Shown here: positions 33,690 to 33,907 of the stretch, piece by piece
How the letters are laid out: each line of letters opens with the position of its first letter
Position numbering within the stretch: the stretch's first letter is position 1
Assembly (NCBI GenBank): GCA_046262635.1
Contig: JBHEMK010000073.1
Span: forward strand, 1 to 33,907
From: JBHEMK01 sp046262635
Lineage (GTDB): Bacteria > Actinomycetota > Thermoleophilia > Gaiellales > Gaiellaceae
Reading direction: 5' to 3'
Length of the DNA stretch: 33,907 nt
The notes under the pieces: generated by a model
Seen by the model: the letters and a program-made list of their open reading frames with translations, nothing else
Told to the model about the DNA's origin: nothing
Databases searched by the model: none
Made by a program: the position numbers and the translations under genes

Positions 33690-33907
33690 CTAGCAGGGCG
33701 TGAACTCCGAGTCTGCGACCGCCTTCGCGAGGTTGGCCGTCGGGGGCTTTGTTGATGAACCCGATCAGGCGCAGTTGATGTCGACCCCGACCCGTACGGG
33801 GACTTGCCGGTGGCCGAGTCGATGCCGGTGATCACCAATCGTTTCCGGTCGCGTGCAGTTCCCCCCGCAGCTGAGGGAAACCATCGTCGAACACTGGTCG
33901 GCCGGCC
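33690..33907 (-). pseudogene. Coding relic split over three frames
   Basis: Three minus-strand frames each carry one protein-like piece in succession: RPVFDDGFPQLRGELHAT (near 33900-33840), then RLVITGIDSATGK (33845-33800), then TKPPTANLAKAVADSEFTPC ending at TAG 33690. Each piece ends in or beside a stop or out-of-frame junction. Together they look like the C-terminal part of one gene with at least two frameshifts. I do not recognise the family. The remaining stretch 33446-33639 shows no gene. Confidence 0.3.

Overview
The window is high-GC DNA (roughly 68-70 % by eye, not computed) that looks like an Actinomycetota chromosome. The block mihF-gmk-rpoZ-coaBC behind a pyrR-pyrB-pyrC-carA-carB pyrimidine operon is an actinobacterial arrangement, and mIHF and the acVLRF1-type protein are typical of that phylum. 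The class 1B dihydroorotate dehydrogenase pair PyrD/PyrK, instead of the class 2 enzyme of most actinobacteria, points to a deep-branching line such as Thermoleophilia. That placement is inference.

Left half (1-15.9 kb), all on the minus strand and tightly packed with 1-23 nt overlaps: transcription runs right to left through pyrR, pyrB, pyrC, carA, carB, pyrK and pyrD (UMP synthesis up to orotate). After a 34-nt gap carrying a probable internal promoter it continues through mihF, gmk, rpoZ and coaBC, then MoxR ATPase, DUF58 protein, transglutaminase-like membrane protein and a sugar-nucleotidyltransferase cut by the window edge. pyrE and pyrF are not here. Just upstream of pyrR is a hairpin whose loop matches the PyrR-binding consensus. 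It is followed by a strong Shine-Dalgarno and a 14-codon leader ORF translationally coupled to pyrR. This looks like PyrR-controlled translation.

Middle (15.9-24 kb): a frameshifted small ORF, a methyltransferase lacking a normal start codon, a DUF2007 protein and RNase Z (minus); a SnoaL-like protein (plus); a small LysM membrane protein under two textbook SOS boxes, probably an SOS cell-division inhibitor; a phosphoesterase, a secreted clan-A glycoside hydrolase-like protein, and the pair DUF1611 (DgcN-type)/enolase-superfamily epimerase (DgcA-type); tRNA-Arg(CCG); and a tiny membrane protein.

Right part (24-31.4 kb): CorA and a HIT protein (plus), a DEAD-box helicase and a small membrane protein (minus), TypA/BipA and GreA (plus), and a minus-strand operon of a ferredoxin-reductase-like flavoprotein, a Vms1-like release factor and MsrA, i.e. 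translation, stress and repair functions.

The last 2.5 kb (31.4-33.9 kb) is gene-poor and worn. It holds two strong terminators with no obvious parent gene, a 21-codon ORF with a perfect Shine-Dalgarno, tRNA-Gly(CCC), an IS110-type transposase relic, one intact cytidylate-kinase-like gene, and at the very end a coding relic split over three frames. The most promising undescribed items are the SOS-box LysM gene, the PyrR leader and the 21-codon gene candidate.
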